This document shows positions 1-7,925 of a stretch of 53,120 bases of DNA, one piece after another. Origin of the DNA: JABDDM01 sp038240295 (GTDB lineage: Bacteria > Bacteroidota > Ignavibacteria > Palsa-1295); assembly GCA_038240295.1 (NCBI GenBank), contig JBBSDW010000003.1:1-53120 (forward strand), written 5' to 3'. Made by a program: the position numbers and the translations under genes. The notes under the pieces are model-generated. The model made no database searches. It was not told the DNA's origin and saw only the letters and a program-made list of their open reading frames with translations. Numbering within the stretch: the first letter of the stretch is position 1; every line of letters begins with the position of its first letter.

Positions 1-46
1 CATCGACGCTGCGATCATGTCGGCTCTCGGTGCCGATCTTTACTGA
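1..46 (+). CDS. C-terminal tail of an upstream gene (partial)
   Basis: Frame 2 is open from the left edge of the window and ends at a TGA at 44-46, giving 14 residues (IDAAIMSALGADLY). The composition is protein-like, but the piece is too short to name a family. It may be chance open frame. The next 207 bases up to the lipoprotein start show no obvious gene. Confidence 0.3.
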   Translation, partial: IDAAIMSALGADLY

Positions 47-253
47 CTCAAGCATCGGCGAACCAGGCCCTGTGACTCTCGATGGATCGGACACGAATGA
101 AGATTATTAGGACAACACACCTACTTCTATTTGAGAGGTAATTTCCCTGCCTCCAAGTTCCTCGCCACTTTCATTTCAGAACCCTTTGAAAGAACGGTGC
201 TGTTGCACTCATTGCGAATTTCTTTTGACCGTTCTTACTTCTCTTTTTGCCCC

Positions 254-1048
254 ATGCGAATTTTCGCTGCGCTCTTTGCCGGATTTCTCTTTGTTTCCAT
301 GCTCTCGATGGGTTGTACGAAATCGACGCCGACGAGTGTCGATACCGTTCGTGTGACCGATACCCTCAACCGTCATGACACACTCACACACCGTGATACG
401 GTCAGGACCGGGCCTGCATTCGTTCGGTTTCTCGCATTTCTGAACTCGTCGCAAACCGTTACCTTGCAACGCTCGGATGGTGCTTCGTTCATCCCATTTG
501 CCAGCGCACCTTCGCAATCGACACGTCAGTATCTTCCTATTCGTGGCGATACGGCGCTCAATCTTACCGGTTCGTTCTTCGATACGACTGCACTCATTAG
601 TGGGCAACCGATCCTTATCCCCGCATTCGGTGCAGGTACGCTCGTAACCGTTGCATTGTTTGAGGTGCCTGGGCCTTCGCTTGCCGAGGTGTTTAAGTCG
701 GATCCGATCGATCCTCCGCCTCCAGGCTTTGGATATCTTCGCATTATCAATGCCTGCGCTGATTTTCCGACACCTCACGATGTGATCGAAGCATGGCTCG
801 ATAATCTCTCCAGCCAACCGCTTCTTGCCGACGCATCGACACACGCTGCGAAATATTTGACCTATCGTGATGTCTCGGACTACGTCCTTGTGCCCGTCGG
901 CGCGCACACGCTTCTTATCAAAGGCGATGCAGGCTCGACGGCCGATTACAGCGTTCCGCTCAATGTTTCCGACGGTGGATATTACACGGCGCGGTTCATT
1001 GGACTTCGGACGATGGGCACCGACAAAGTCATCGTGGATGTAGAGTGA
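254..1048 (+). CDS. DUF4397-domain lipoprotein
   Basis: A 264-residue secreted protein. The ATG at 254 is chosen because it gives a classic signal peptide (MRIFAALFAGFLFVSMLS) ending in a lipobox whose Cys is followed by Thr-Lys, so it should be lipidated and membrane-anchored. The open frame extends upstream, but without a signal sequence. The mature part has two similar segments. The second (YLRIINACADF, then a run ending in LLIKGDAG) matches the DUF4397 pattern of a short beta sandwich found in extracytoplasmic proteins of Bacteroidota and others. Its function is unknown; a surface or periplasmic structural role is likely. It stands just upstream of the permease gene on the same strand. 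Confidence 0.75.
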   Translation: MRIFAALFAGFLFVSMLSMGCTKSTPTSVDTVRVTDTLNRHDTLTHRDTVRTGPAFVRFLAFLNSSQTVTLQRSDGASFIPFASAPSQSTRQYLPIRGDTALNLTGSFFDTTALISGQPILIPAFGAGTLVTVALFEVPGPSLAEVFKSDPIDPPPPGFGYLRIINACADFPTPHDVIEAWLDNLSSQPLLADASTHAAKYLTYRDVSDYVLVPVGAHTLLIKGDAGSTADYSVPLNVSDGGYYTARFIGLRTMGTDKVIVDVE

Positions 1049-1093
1049 TCCTTCACTGGGATCTTCATTCGAACACCTAGGAGCCCGCCGCAC

Positions 1094-2362
1094 ATTCGCT
1101 ATTCACGCCTGATCGCCTTTCGTTATTTGACCGCTCGCCGCGCTGGCGAAGCGGTCGAAGGAACGCCTGTGCGAAGCGAACGCAGATTCGTATCGCTCAT
1201 CGCACTCATCGCAACCGGTGGCGTTGCGATCGGTACTGCGGCGCTCATCATCACGCTTTCGATCCTTTCAGGATTCGAAAACACGCTCACAAATAATCTC
1301 GTCGGCTTTACCTCACACGCACTGATCGGAAGTTACGGCAATCGCGCATTGCCAGATTATCCCGGCACAAGCAAAGCCATTCTAAAGCGCATACCCGAGA
1401 TCACGAAGCTTACGCCTTACGTCGAACAGCAGGCCGTCCTTCGCTCACCGCGAGGCGTTTCAGGACTGAGCATCAAGGGCCTTCCCCTCTCCGATACAGG
1501 TCTCATTGCTCGGAAGCGTATCGTGCAAGGCAACGATCTCACATTAGTTATCCCTGGCGATTCGCTCGATCCTATTTTGATCAGCAAAGTCACCGCAGAA
1601 GAACTGCATACCGGAGTCGGCAAAGCACTTGTCGCGATCCGCTTTAATGAGAAACTTCGAACGCGCGAGGATATCCTTTCGAATTTCAAACGCTTTCGCG
1701 TCGTCGGAATTTTCGAAACTGGCATGGCAGAGTACGATGCGACCCTTGCCTATACGACGCTCGAAGCAGCACAGCGCTTCAGCAATTACAGCCCGACCCA
1801 GGTCAATGGCTACGAAGTCATGACGCATTCGATCGCGCTTGCCGACACGGTGACAAGAAAGATCAATCGTGTGATCCACTACCCCTATTTTGCGCAAAGC
1901 GTCTTTAGCGTGAATCAAGCGATCTTTGCCTGGATCGACTTGCAGAAAAAACCGATCCCGATCATTCTCGGCCTCATTATCATTGTTGCTACGTTCAATG
2001 TGATCTCGACGCTGCTGTTGATCGTCGTCGAAAAAACGCATTCGATCGGAGTGCTGCGTTCGCTTGGCAGCACGAGCCAAGGCATTCGCACGATCTTCCT
2101 GACCGAAGGAATACTCATCGGATTCATGGGTGTGATCTTTGGTGATTTATTCGCGTTTGCAGTTTGCAGTCTAGAAGCGCACTACCACTTTTTCAAGTTG
2201 AAGAGCGATATTTATTTCATGTCGAGCGTCCCGATCTCGATCGAGTGGCAGCACTATGCTCTGGTCAGTTTGATCGCCTTTGTGCTCGCACTTTCTGCGA
2301 CGTTCATTCCCGCGCAGATCGCAGCGAAGATGCGACCACTCAATGCGCTCCGATTCCGTTGA
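1094..2362 (+). CDS. LolC/LolE-type ABC transporter permease
   Basis: Inner-membrane permease of the FtsX/MacB fold, as in the complex that releases lipoproteins from the inner membrane. One TM helix lies near the N-terminus (after RRFVSLIALIATGG), followed by a periplasmic domain and three C-terminal helices. The segment IGVLRSLGSTSQGIRTIFL is the typical coupling region for the ATPase. The conventional start is TTG 1127, but family alignment expects the preceding residues RYSRLIAFRYLTARR. An ATT at 1094 lies 10 bases after AGGAG (1079-1083) and would supply them, so I place the start there (422 residues). No ATPase (LolD) gene is adjacent. The stop overlaps the next start (TTGA). Confidence 0.8.
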   Translation: MRYSRLIAFRYLTARRAGEAVEGTPVRSERRFVSLIALIATGGVAIGTAALIITLSILSGFENTLTNNLVGFTSHALIGSYGNRALPDYPGTSKAILKRIPEITKLTPYVEQQAVLRSPRGVSGLSIKGLPLSDTGLIARKRIVQGNDLTLVIPGDSLDPILISKVTAEELHTGVGKALVAIRFNEKLRTREDILSNFKRFRVVGIFETGMAEYDATLAYTTLEAAQRFSNYSPTQVNGYEVMTHSIALADTVTRKINRVIHYPYFAQSVFSVNQAIFAWIDLQKKPIPIILGLIIIVATFNVISTLLLIVVEKTHSIGVLRSLGSTSQGIRTIFLTEGILIGFMGVIFGDLFAFAVCSLEAHYHFFKLKSDIYFMSSVPISIEWQHYALVSLIAFVLALSATFIPAQIAAKMRPLNALRFR

Positions 2363-2760
2363 GCGCCATCCCGGTTGTTGTCGGACTCTTGCTACGTGCA
2401 GATCGGGTGTTAATGTGTCAGCGTCCTGCTTCTAAAATATATCCGTTGCATTGGGAATTCCCAGGCGGCAAAGTAGAAGCCGGCGAGAGCCTTGAAGAGG
2501 CGTTTGCTCGCGAGCTCTTCGAAGAATTACATATCGAGATTATCGAAGCGGAGCAATGGTTCTTCGAGACCGCTTCGTATGACAACGGCTTAACCTACGA
2601 TATTACTTATTTCCTTGTCTGGCAATTTTCGGCTGAGCCGGTGAATGTCGAGTTCAATGCGATCGACTGGTTCAGCGTCGACTCGCTCAAATCACTTCAG
2701 CATCTGACCGGCAACGAACGAATACTCGCACGGCTCTATCGCGAAGGATTTCCGAGATGA
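2359..2760 (+). CDS. mutT: Nudix hydrolase, MutT-type 8-oxo-dGTP diphosphatase
   Basis: A 133-residue Nudix protein expected to hydrolyse 8-oxo-dGTP and so keep oxidised guanine out of DNA. The Nudix box is seen as GKVEAGESLEEAFARELFEE followed by LHI; the usual Gly near its end is His. The TTG start at 2359 overlaps the permease stop by two bases and gives a length normal for MutT. The open frame runs further upstream, but only as a shadow of the permease. The gene ends inside the start of mutY (ATGATGA), so the two are probably translationally coupled. Substrate assignment is inferred from this context. Confidence 0.8.
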   Translation: MSAIPVVVGLLLRADRVLMCQRPASKIYPLHWEFPGGKVEAGESLEEAFARELFEELHIEIIEAEQWFFETASYDNGLTYDITYFLVWQFSAEPVNVEFNAIDWFSVDSLKSLQHLTGNERILARLYREGFPR

Positions 2761-3680
2761 TGAATCTGAGCGTGCCGGCCGCAGAGCGTTTCAAGATCAT
2801 CTCGCGCAAACTACTTCGATGGTACAAAATAAATCAGCGTAGCTTCATTTGGCGCGACCTTCGAACGACGCCCTATGTCGTGATGGTCAGCGAATTCATG
2901 CTGCAACAAACGCAGGCCGCGATGATTGAAAAGAAGCTGCCAGAATTTTTGAAGCGTTACCCAACCGTTCGCTCGCTTGCGCTTGCGCCGACTTCGGATG
3001 TGATCCGGGCATGGCAGGGTCTCGGTTATAATCGTCGCGCACTAAACTTGCAGCGAGCAGCGATCGCCCTGAACGCTCGCGGAAGGAAGCCATTTCTCGA
3101 TACGCTCGAGGATCTCCTTGCGCTCCCCGGTGTTGGCCCGTACACCGCTTCGGCGATCCTCTCTTTCAGCTTTAACTATGATGTCCCTGTCGTAGATGTA
3201 AATATCGAACGTGTGCTCTCGCGGTTGTGGAAGCCGATGAAGGATACGCATCACACCTTGCCCATCCCGCTCATCACTCAACTCGACGCACAAATTTTGC
3301 CCAAAGGTAAATCCGGCGTTTGGCATCAAGCGCTCATGGATCATGGCGCGACGATCTGCACGAAACGGAATCCCAGGTGTGAAGTTTGTCCCGTCAATCA
3401 AGAGTGCAGATCGGCGAAGAACATGATGCGCACTCGCGCGCAAACGAGGCAAGCGCCTGCAAAAGAGATCAGAATATCGGGTGCGCCAAGAAGGGTATGG
3501 CGCGGCAGGATCCTCAAGATCATTGTAGACGCCGAAGGAATAAGTGAACGTGCGCTTCTAAAAAAGCTTGGCGCAGCAGCTGGCGACTCGCTCGACACAC
3601 TCGCGCATTCGATCGTTGATGATTTAGTCAGCGAAGGCTTCATCATTCGCAGCAAGCACGGAACACTTAGACTTATTTAA
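2757..3680 (+). CDS. mutY: A/G-specific adenine DNA glycosylase MutY
   Basis: Removes adenine mispaired with 8-oxoguanine. Visible landmarks: the catalytic Glu46 in EFMLQQTQ, the helix-hairpin-helix LPGVGPYTA at about 123-131, the catalytic Asp147 (VVDVN), and a [4Fe-4S] cluster loop with Cys 201, 208, 211 and 217 (spacing 6-2-5). The protein has 307 residues, shorter than the roughly 350 of E. coli MutY. The last 60 residues look like a small winged-helix module rather than the usual Nudix-like 8-oxoG recognition domain, as in short actinobacterial-type MutY. The start overlaps mutT, and the stop TAA shares its last A with the ATG of the next gene. Confidence 0.9.
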   Translation: MMNLSVPAAERFKIISRKLLRWYKINQRSFIWRDLRTTPYVVMVSEFMLQQTQAAMIEKKLPEFLKRYPTVRSLALAPTSDVIRAWQGLGYNRRALNLQRAAIALNARGRKPFLDTLEDLLALPGVGPYTASAILSFSFNYDVPVVDVNIERVLSRLWKPMKDTHHTLPIPLITQLDAQILPKGKSGVWHQALMDHGATICTKRNPRCEVCPVNQECRSAKNMMRTRAQTRQAPAKEIRISGAPRRVWRGRILKIIVDAEGISERALLKKLGAAAGDSLDTLAHSIVDDLVSEGFIIRSKHGTLRLI

Positions 3681-4309
3681 TGCGACAACTTCCTGAACCC
3701 TGGCTTACGACATACGAGGAACGGCGCGAGGCGATCGCTCAGCGGCTCGGAGAGTTCAGCGACGTCCAGCCCTCCGCCTATTTTTATGAGCTTGCCTATT
3801 GCATCCTGACCCCACAATCAAGCGCGAGAAACGCCGAAGCCACGATTGCCGAACTTAAACGCGACCATTTTTTCGAAGAAGGCTTCGACCCAACCGGGTA
3901 TCTACGCGACCCGAAGCATTATATCCGTTTCCATAACGTAAAAGCGAAACGACTGCTCAATATCCGCGAACATTTCGCGGAGATAAAATCTTTGCTTCTC
4001 GATCGCCCCATGAATCCCGCGCGTCTCAGGGATCTCTTCATGCTTGCCGTCGGGGGAATGGGGATGAAGGAATCGTCACACTTTCTGCGAAATATTGGCG
4101 TCACGTCGCTCGCAATTCTTGATCGTCATATCTACAAGCACCTGACGCGGCTCGGGATCATCTCTGAACCGCCGAAGTCAGGCCCAAACCGCAAACGCTA
4201 CCTCGAGATCGAAGCTGCCTGGCATGCATACGCAATCGAAGTCGGCATCTCGCTCGATGAGCTCGACCTCCTCTTCTGGAGCATGGAAACCGGCGAGATC
4301 CTGAAATAG
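3680..4309 (+). CDS. ogg: N-glycosylase/DNA lyase, Ogg2-type 8-oxoguanine glycosylase
   Basis: A 209-residue member of the HhH-GPD superfamily that excises 8-oxoguanine and cuts the abasic site. The family signature is clear: ELAYCILTPQS near residue 37, GGMGMKESSHFLRNIG with the presumed Schiff-base Lys130, ILDRHI with the catalytic Asp148, and the C-terminus DLLFWSMETGEILK. This small Ogg2 class is best known from archaea and thermophilic bacteria and is patchy in Bacteroidota. The gene begins on the last base of the mutY stop codon, so mutT, mutY and ogg form one coupled operon covering all three steps of 8-oxoguanine defence. Confidence 0.88.
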   Translation: MRQLPEPWLTTYEERREAIAQRLGEFSDVQPSAYFYELAYCILTPQSSARNAEATIAELKRDHFFEEGFDPTGYLRDPKHYIRFHNVKAKRLLNIREHFAEIKSLLLDRPMNPARLRDLFMLAVGGMGMKESSHFLRNIGVTSLAILDRHIYKHLTRLGIISEPPKSGPNRKRYLEIEAAWHAYAIEVGISLDELDLLFWSMETGEILK

Positions 4310-4373
4310 CGATTCGATAAGCACTCTTGGCTTGCGCCTTTCTTCAATCGATCTTACTTCGTAGGTTTGCATT

Positions 4374-5387
4374 GTGATAAAACGAATTCTGATCGTTCGG
4401 ACGGATCGGCTCGGCGACCTTGTCGCTACGCTGCCAATGGCGACGGCCATAAAAGCACGCGAGCCTCATGCCAAAGTCATTATGATGGTCCGCAGTTATA
4501 CGGCTCCCCTGCTCTCGCTCACGTCCGATATCGATGAAATCGTGCTCTTTGATCCGAATGCCACGCTTCAGCGGAAGATCGAGCTTTTTCGATCAGTGAA
4601 TGCCGACGTAGTCTTTTTTCCGACTCCGAAGCCCGAACTCGCCATGTGGGGCGCCTTTGCCAGGATCGCGCGCCGCGTCGGTACGGCCTACCGCTGGTAC
4701 TCGCCATTTTTTACCGATAAGATCTACGATCATCGAAAAACGGCCGAACATCACGAATCGGAATACAACGTTCGAATGCTTGGCGCGATCGGTGTTCCAG
4801 CAAGTCCGACGCCACTGCCGAAACTTGTGCTACACGCAGGTCAACTGAAGGCCGCCCAAGATCTTTTAAGCACCATTTGTGGCTCTGCCAATCAGCCATT
4901 CGCAGTCCTGCATCTCGGAACTGGCGGATCGTCACAGGAATGGCCCACGACCAGTTTCACGGCGTTAGGTGTCCTCATGGCACAACGCTTGAGCCTTCCT
5001 CTGTTATTGACGGGTACAGAGGGCGAGCGTGAAAGGATATTCAGCGTAAGCGAGCAGCTTCGAGCAGCAGGGGCATCGACATTCGAGTTTATCGGTTACA
5101 ATCTGATCCAACTTTCCGAACTGCTCAGCCGGGCCGCTGTTGTGGTTGCCGGAAGCACCGGGCCAGGCCATCTCGCGGCGGCGCTCGGCGCACCGACGGT
5201 AGGGCTTTTTCCTCTATCTCGAGCGATCTCAAAGGAGCGCTGGGGATTTCGGGGGCCGAAGGTTGTGAACCTCGCGCCGGTTGAAGCTCCCTTCGTAAGT
5301 TGCCCGATGTGCAAGGATTGCACTTGCATCAGGCAGATCGCTGTTGAAGAAGTTTTTGGAGCTGTTCAACAAGTTATGAGTTTTTGA
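4374..5387 (+). CDS. Glycosyltransferase family 9 (LPS heptosyltransferase-like)
   Basis: A 337-residue GT9 protein starting at GTG 4374. The N-terminus (MIKRILIVRTDRLGDLV) carries the DRLGD motif with the catalytic Asp. The C-terminal half has the donor-binding signature (FAVLHLGTGGSSQEWP, then VAGSTGPGHLAAALGAPTVGLF), where GSTGPGHLAAALG is the diagnostic GT9 motif. It probably adds heptose or a similar sugar to lipid A core in the cytoplasm. Cys residues near the C-terminus (CPMCKDCTC) are unusual in density and could bind metal. No other lipopolysaccharide gene lies nearby, so the acceptor is unknown. Confidence 0.85.
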   Translation: MIKRILIVRTDRLGDLVATLPMATAIKAREPHAKVIMMVRSYTAPLLSLTSDIDEIVLFDPNATLQRKIELFRSVNADVVFFPTPKPELAMWGAFARIARRVGTAYRWYSPFFTDKIYDHRKTAEHHESEYNVRMLGAIGVPASPTPLPKLVLHAGQLKAAQDLLSTICGSANQPFAVLHLGTGGSSQEWPTTSFTALGVLMAQRLSLPLLLTGTEGERERIFSVSEQLRAAGASTFEFIGYNLIQLSELLSRAAVVVAGSTGPGHLAAALGAPTVGLFPLSRAISKERWGFRGPKVVNLAPVEAPFVSCPMCKDCTCIRQIAVEEVFGAVQQVMSF

Positions 5388-5400
5388 CACAAAATGTGTC
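5386..5400. promoter_or_regulatory. Perfect 15-bp palindrome (GACACA-AAA-TGTGTC)
   Basis: GACACA (5386-5391) and TGTGTC (5395-5400) are exact inverted repeats around AAA. The element begins inside the stop codon of the glycosyltransferase, 68 bases before the DUF3108 gene, and TTGACA overlaps its left arm. The size and symmetry suit a dimeric regulator's operator. A chance palindrome is possible. Confidence 0.35.
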
Positions 5401-5467
5401 TATTGACGTAGCATCCCTATTGAGACTCTTGAGACTTATGCAGTATTGATATCGAAGTGGCTTTTAT

Positions 5468-6325
5468 ATGAAACGCTTATTACTCTCCACCCTCGCTTTT
5501 GGCGCGCTTGCAAGCGTGCTCTATCTGAGTGGCGAATTGCCGTTTGCCGAGGCCGCAAAGATCGATCGCGCGGCGACAACGACCACTATCGATGTTAGCC
5601 CCTCGATCCGGCACATCGATAACAATGCTTTTGGCGTCGGCGAAAAGCTGACGTTCGATATTTCCTACGGCTTCGTACATGCGGGCGAGGCGATCATGCA
5701 GATCCCCAACTACAAATACGTGAACGGCCGCAAAACCTTCGAAACGTTCATCACCGCCGCATCCTATGCGAGCTTCGACTGGATCTTCAAGGTTCGGGAT
5801 CGATATGCGACCTATATGGATGTCGATGGCGTCTTTCCCTGGCGCTTCGAGCAACACGTTCGCGAAGGTACCTACTCGAAGGATTTCGACGCCTACTTTG
5901 ACCCAGAGGCGAAAACCGCCGAGACGAGCGATGGCAAGACCTACAGCGCACCGGCTTACGTCCACGACATCGTTAGCGCGTTCTATTTCGTACGGACCAT
6001 GAATCTCCAGAATTATCACAAGGGCGACAAGATCAACCTTGAAAATTTTTACGAGGACAAGACCCACCCGCTGACCGTAATGGTACTCGGGCATCAGCAG
6101 ATCACCGTCGATGCTGGCACGTTCAACTGCGTAGTCGTCGAGCCGCTCGTTGTCGAAGGCGGACTGTTCAAGAATGAAGGATCGATCAAGGTCTGGCTTA
6201 CCGACGACGCGAACCACGTACCCGTCAAGATGGAGTCGAAGGTCATCGTCGGTTCGATCCAGGCAAAGTTGACCAAATACGAGGGGGTAAAGAGCGCGCT
6301 CACTGCTAAGATCGCGGACGAATAA
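5468..6325 (+). CDS. DUF3108-domain secreted protein
   Basis: A 285-residue exported protein with a signal peptide (MKRLLLSTLAFGALASVLYLS). From about residue 52 it matches DUF3108: GEKLTFDISYGFVHAGEA at the start, then the alternating beta-strand pattern with DRYATYMDVDG, FPWRFEQHVREG and a C-terminal segment VKMESKVIVGSIQAKL. Members are periplasmic or outer-membrane-associated beta proteins of unknown function, often encoded near envelope genes, as here after a GT9 gene. ATG 5468 is the first start after the upstream palindrome and gives the signal peptide directly. Confidence 0.8.
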   Translation: MKRLLLSTLAFGALASVLYLSGELPFAEAAKIDRAATTTTIDVSPSIRHIDNNAFGVGEKLTFDISYGFVHAGEAIMQIPNYKYVNGRKTFETFITAASYASFDWIFKVRDRYATYMDVDGVFPWRFEQHVREGTYSKDFDAYFDPEAKTAETSDGKTYSAPAYVHDIVSAFYFVRTMNLQNYHKGDKINLENFYEDKTHPLTVMVLGHQQITVDAGTFNCVVVEPLVVEGGLFKNEGSIKVWLTDDANHVPVKMESKVIVGSIQAKLTKYEGVKSALTAKIADE

Positions 6326-6425
6326 GCTTGCGTTCGTCGACCGATCGCCTGTTCTCTGCGAAAAGTAGCTCGGGAACATTGGGAGCTTCAAATTGTTAAC
6401 CCCCCGCGAACCATAACCTGATTTA

Positions 6426-7265
6426 GTGAGTAAAAAGAAATTACCATCGACCCCGATAGAAGCGACGCCTGCGATCCAGATTCAGTCTGAGACGCACGTC
6501 GGCAAGCACAAGCATCACGTCTATATCGGGCTTGGCTCGATGCTCGCGATCTTAGGCATCATGCTCTCGCTTTTCGTGACCAGCCGCACGAAGAGGATCG
6601 CAGCAGCGCCGAGCACCGTGATCGAAATTCCGCAGCTCCATAAGGACTCTTTTACCTACGTGAGTTTTGCCGCGCGACTCGCGCAGGCGATCCCGCAGGC
6701 AGATATCATGTTGACCCCCGAAGTCTCTATCGCAGCGCACGATGGCATCTCGATCTATTCCGACGGAGCCTTGAATTTTGGACTCCTCAAGCGCGATAAT
6801 GTGCAGATGACCGCCCCCTTAGCCAAATTCGCGCAAACGCTCTCTAACTACTTTAGTGTCAACAAGATGCAGGCGTTGATTACCAGCGGGGTTCGCACGA
6901 GCGCACATCAGTTGGACATTATTAAAGAGCGGATCGCAGAGTACGGACAGCTGGATAATTTTCCTGGCTTGAAGTCGGCTTCGGTCGCCGACACCGCTAA
7001 GTGGTTAAGTGCGTGGCAGTGGCTCAAAGCTCGGCATGTTCCGGTCAATCCACCGGCCGATGTGACGAACGACGAAGGCAACCACGTTGGCGGTTCGCTC
7101 CATCTCAAGGGTCTCGCGATCGACGTGGTTTCGGATGATCTTGATGCGCTCAAGCAGGCGATCGAACTTTACAAAGTCGAACTGGAAAAGTCCCACACAA
7201 AGGGACTTCACATCTCGAGCACGCTTCGCGAGCGCGATTGCGTTCATATATCTTTGGCCAACTAA
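6426..7265 (+). CDS. Membrane-anchored M15-like (D-Ala-D-Ala carboxypeptidase-type) peptidase
   Basis: A 279-residue protein from GTG 6426 with one TM helix at about 33-53 and a C-terminal domain outside the cytoplasm. Peptidase M15/VanY-like features are visible: SGVRT at 154-158, the zinc-ligand motif SLHLKGLAID with His226 and Asp233 (H-x6-D), and VHIS with His274 near the C-terminus. The acidic residue usually found two or three positions before the last His would be Asp271. It may trim peptidoglycan stem peptides. The fold assignment rests on motifs, so confidence is moderate. The next gene starts 12 bases downstream. Confidence 0.6.
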   Translation: MSKKKLPSTPIEATPAIQIQSETHVGKHKHHVYIGLGSMLAILGIMLSLFVTSRTKRIAAAPSTVIEIPQLHKDSFTYVSFAARLAQAIPQADIMLTPEVSIAAHDGISIYSDGALNFGLLKRDNVQMTAPLAKFAQTLSNYFSVNKMQALITSGVRTSAHQLDIIKERIAEYGQLDNFPGLKSASVADTAKWLSAWQWLKARHVPVNPPADVTNDEGNHVGGSLHLKGLAIDVVSDDLDALKQAIELYKVELEKSHTKGLHISSTLRERDCVHISLAN

Positions 7266-7277
7266 GCACCATACGCG

Positions 7278-7925
7278 TTGCCTGAGCTTAAATATTTGAC
7301 TCGGAAGCCTGCTCTCAATAAGCAGGCTTCTTCCGTTTTGGTCATGCTCCACGGCTATGGTGCCGACGCTCATGACCTCATGGGCCTCGCGGATGCGCTT
7401 GATCCTAACCTGCTCGTCATTTCCATCCAGGCCCCGAATCGGCTCGATTGGGGCGGTTATGCGTGGCACAATCTCTACCCTGCCGCCATCGGATTTCGTG
7501 AAGATTCCGAGAGCCGGCTCACGAGTGAAAAGATGCTCGCAACAGATATCCAAAAGATCATCGAACTCGAGTGCGGGTCTATCAAAAACGTGACCCTGCT
7601 CGGATTCAGCCAGGGTGCTGCCATGTGTTACGGACTTATTCTCCGGCAACAACTTCATACGACAGGGCTCGGCATTGAACGAGTGATCGCACTCTCCGGC
7701 TACATCCCGGAAGATGCAGAGCGGGTCAGCATTCTCCCACCGCCAATTCCCCGCTTTTTCATCGGTCACGGACGCTTCGACGAATTGGTCAAACCAGAAG
7801 CCGCCGACGAAGCTGAGCTAATCTTAACGAACCTCGGCGCCACCATCGAGAAACATCTTTACCCGATCCCCCACGGCATCTCCGACGAAGAGGTGGTGGA
7901 TGTTGCCGACTGGATGTCGAAGTAA
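7278..7925 (+). CDS. Phospholipase/carboxylesterase family alpha/beta hydrolase
   Basis: A 215-residue serine hydrolase of the small carboxylesterase/acyl-protein thioesterase type. The TTG start at 7278 fits the family length; no better start exists. The oxyanion region is LVMLHGYGAD, the nucleophile Ser111 lies in GFSQGAA, Asp168 in GRFDELV and His199 in PIPHGIS, completing the triad. It is cytoplasmic, with no signal peptide. The natural ester is unknown. It follows the M15-like peptidase closely on the same strand and ends just before the repeat array. Confidence 0.85.
   Translation: MPELKYLTRKPALNKQASSVLVMLHGYGADAHDLMGLADALDPNLLVISIQAPNRLDWGGYAWHNLYPAAIGFREDSESRLTSEKMLATDIQKIIELECGSIKNVTLLGFSQGAAMCYGLILRQQLHTTGLGIERVIALSGYIPEDAERVSILPPPIPRFFIGHGRFDELVKPEAADEAELILTNLGATIEKHLYPIPHGISDEEVVDVADWMSK

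Noticed and set aside
209..1093. A 294-residue minus-strand open frame
   Set aside because: It is Arg/Cys-rich and lacks hydrophobic core pattern, and it is antisense to a convincing lipoprotein gene.
5480..6391. A 303-residue open frame antisense to the DUF3108 gene
   Set aside because: It is a shadow of the sense gene caused by codon bias; it has no motif or signal, and the plus-strand gene is well supported.
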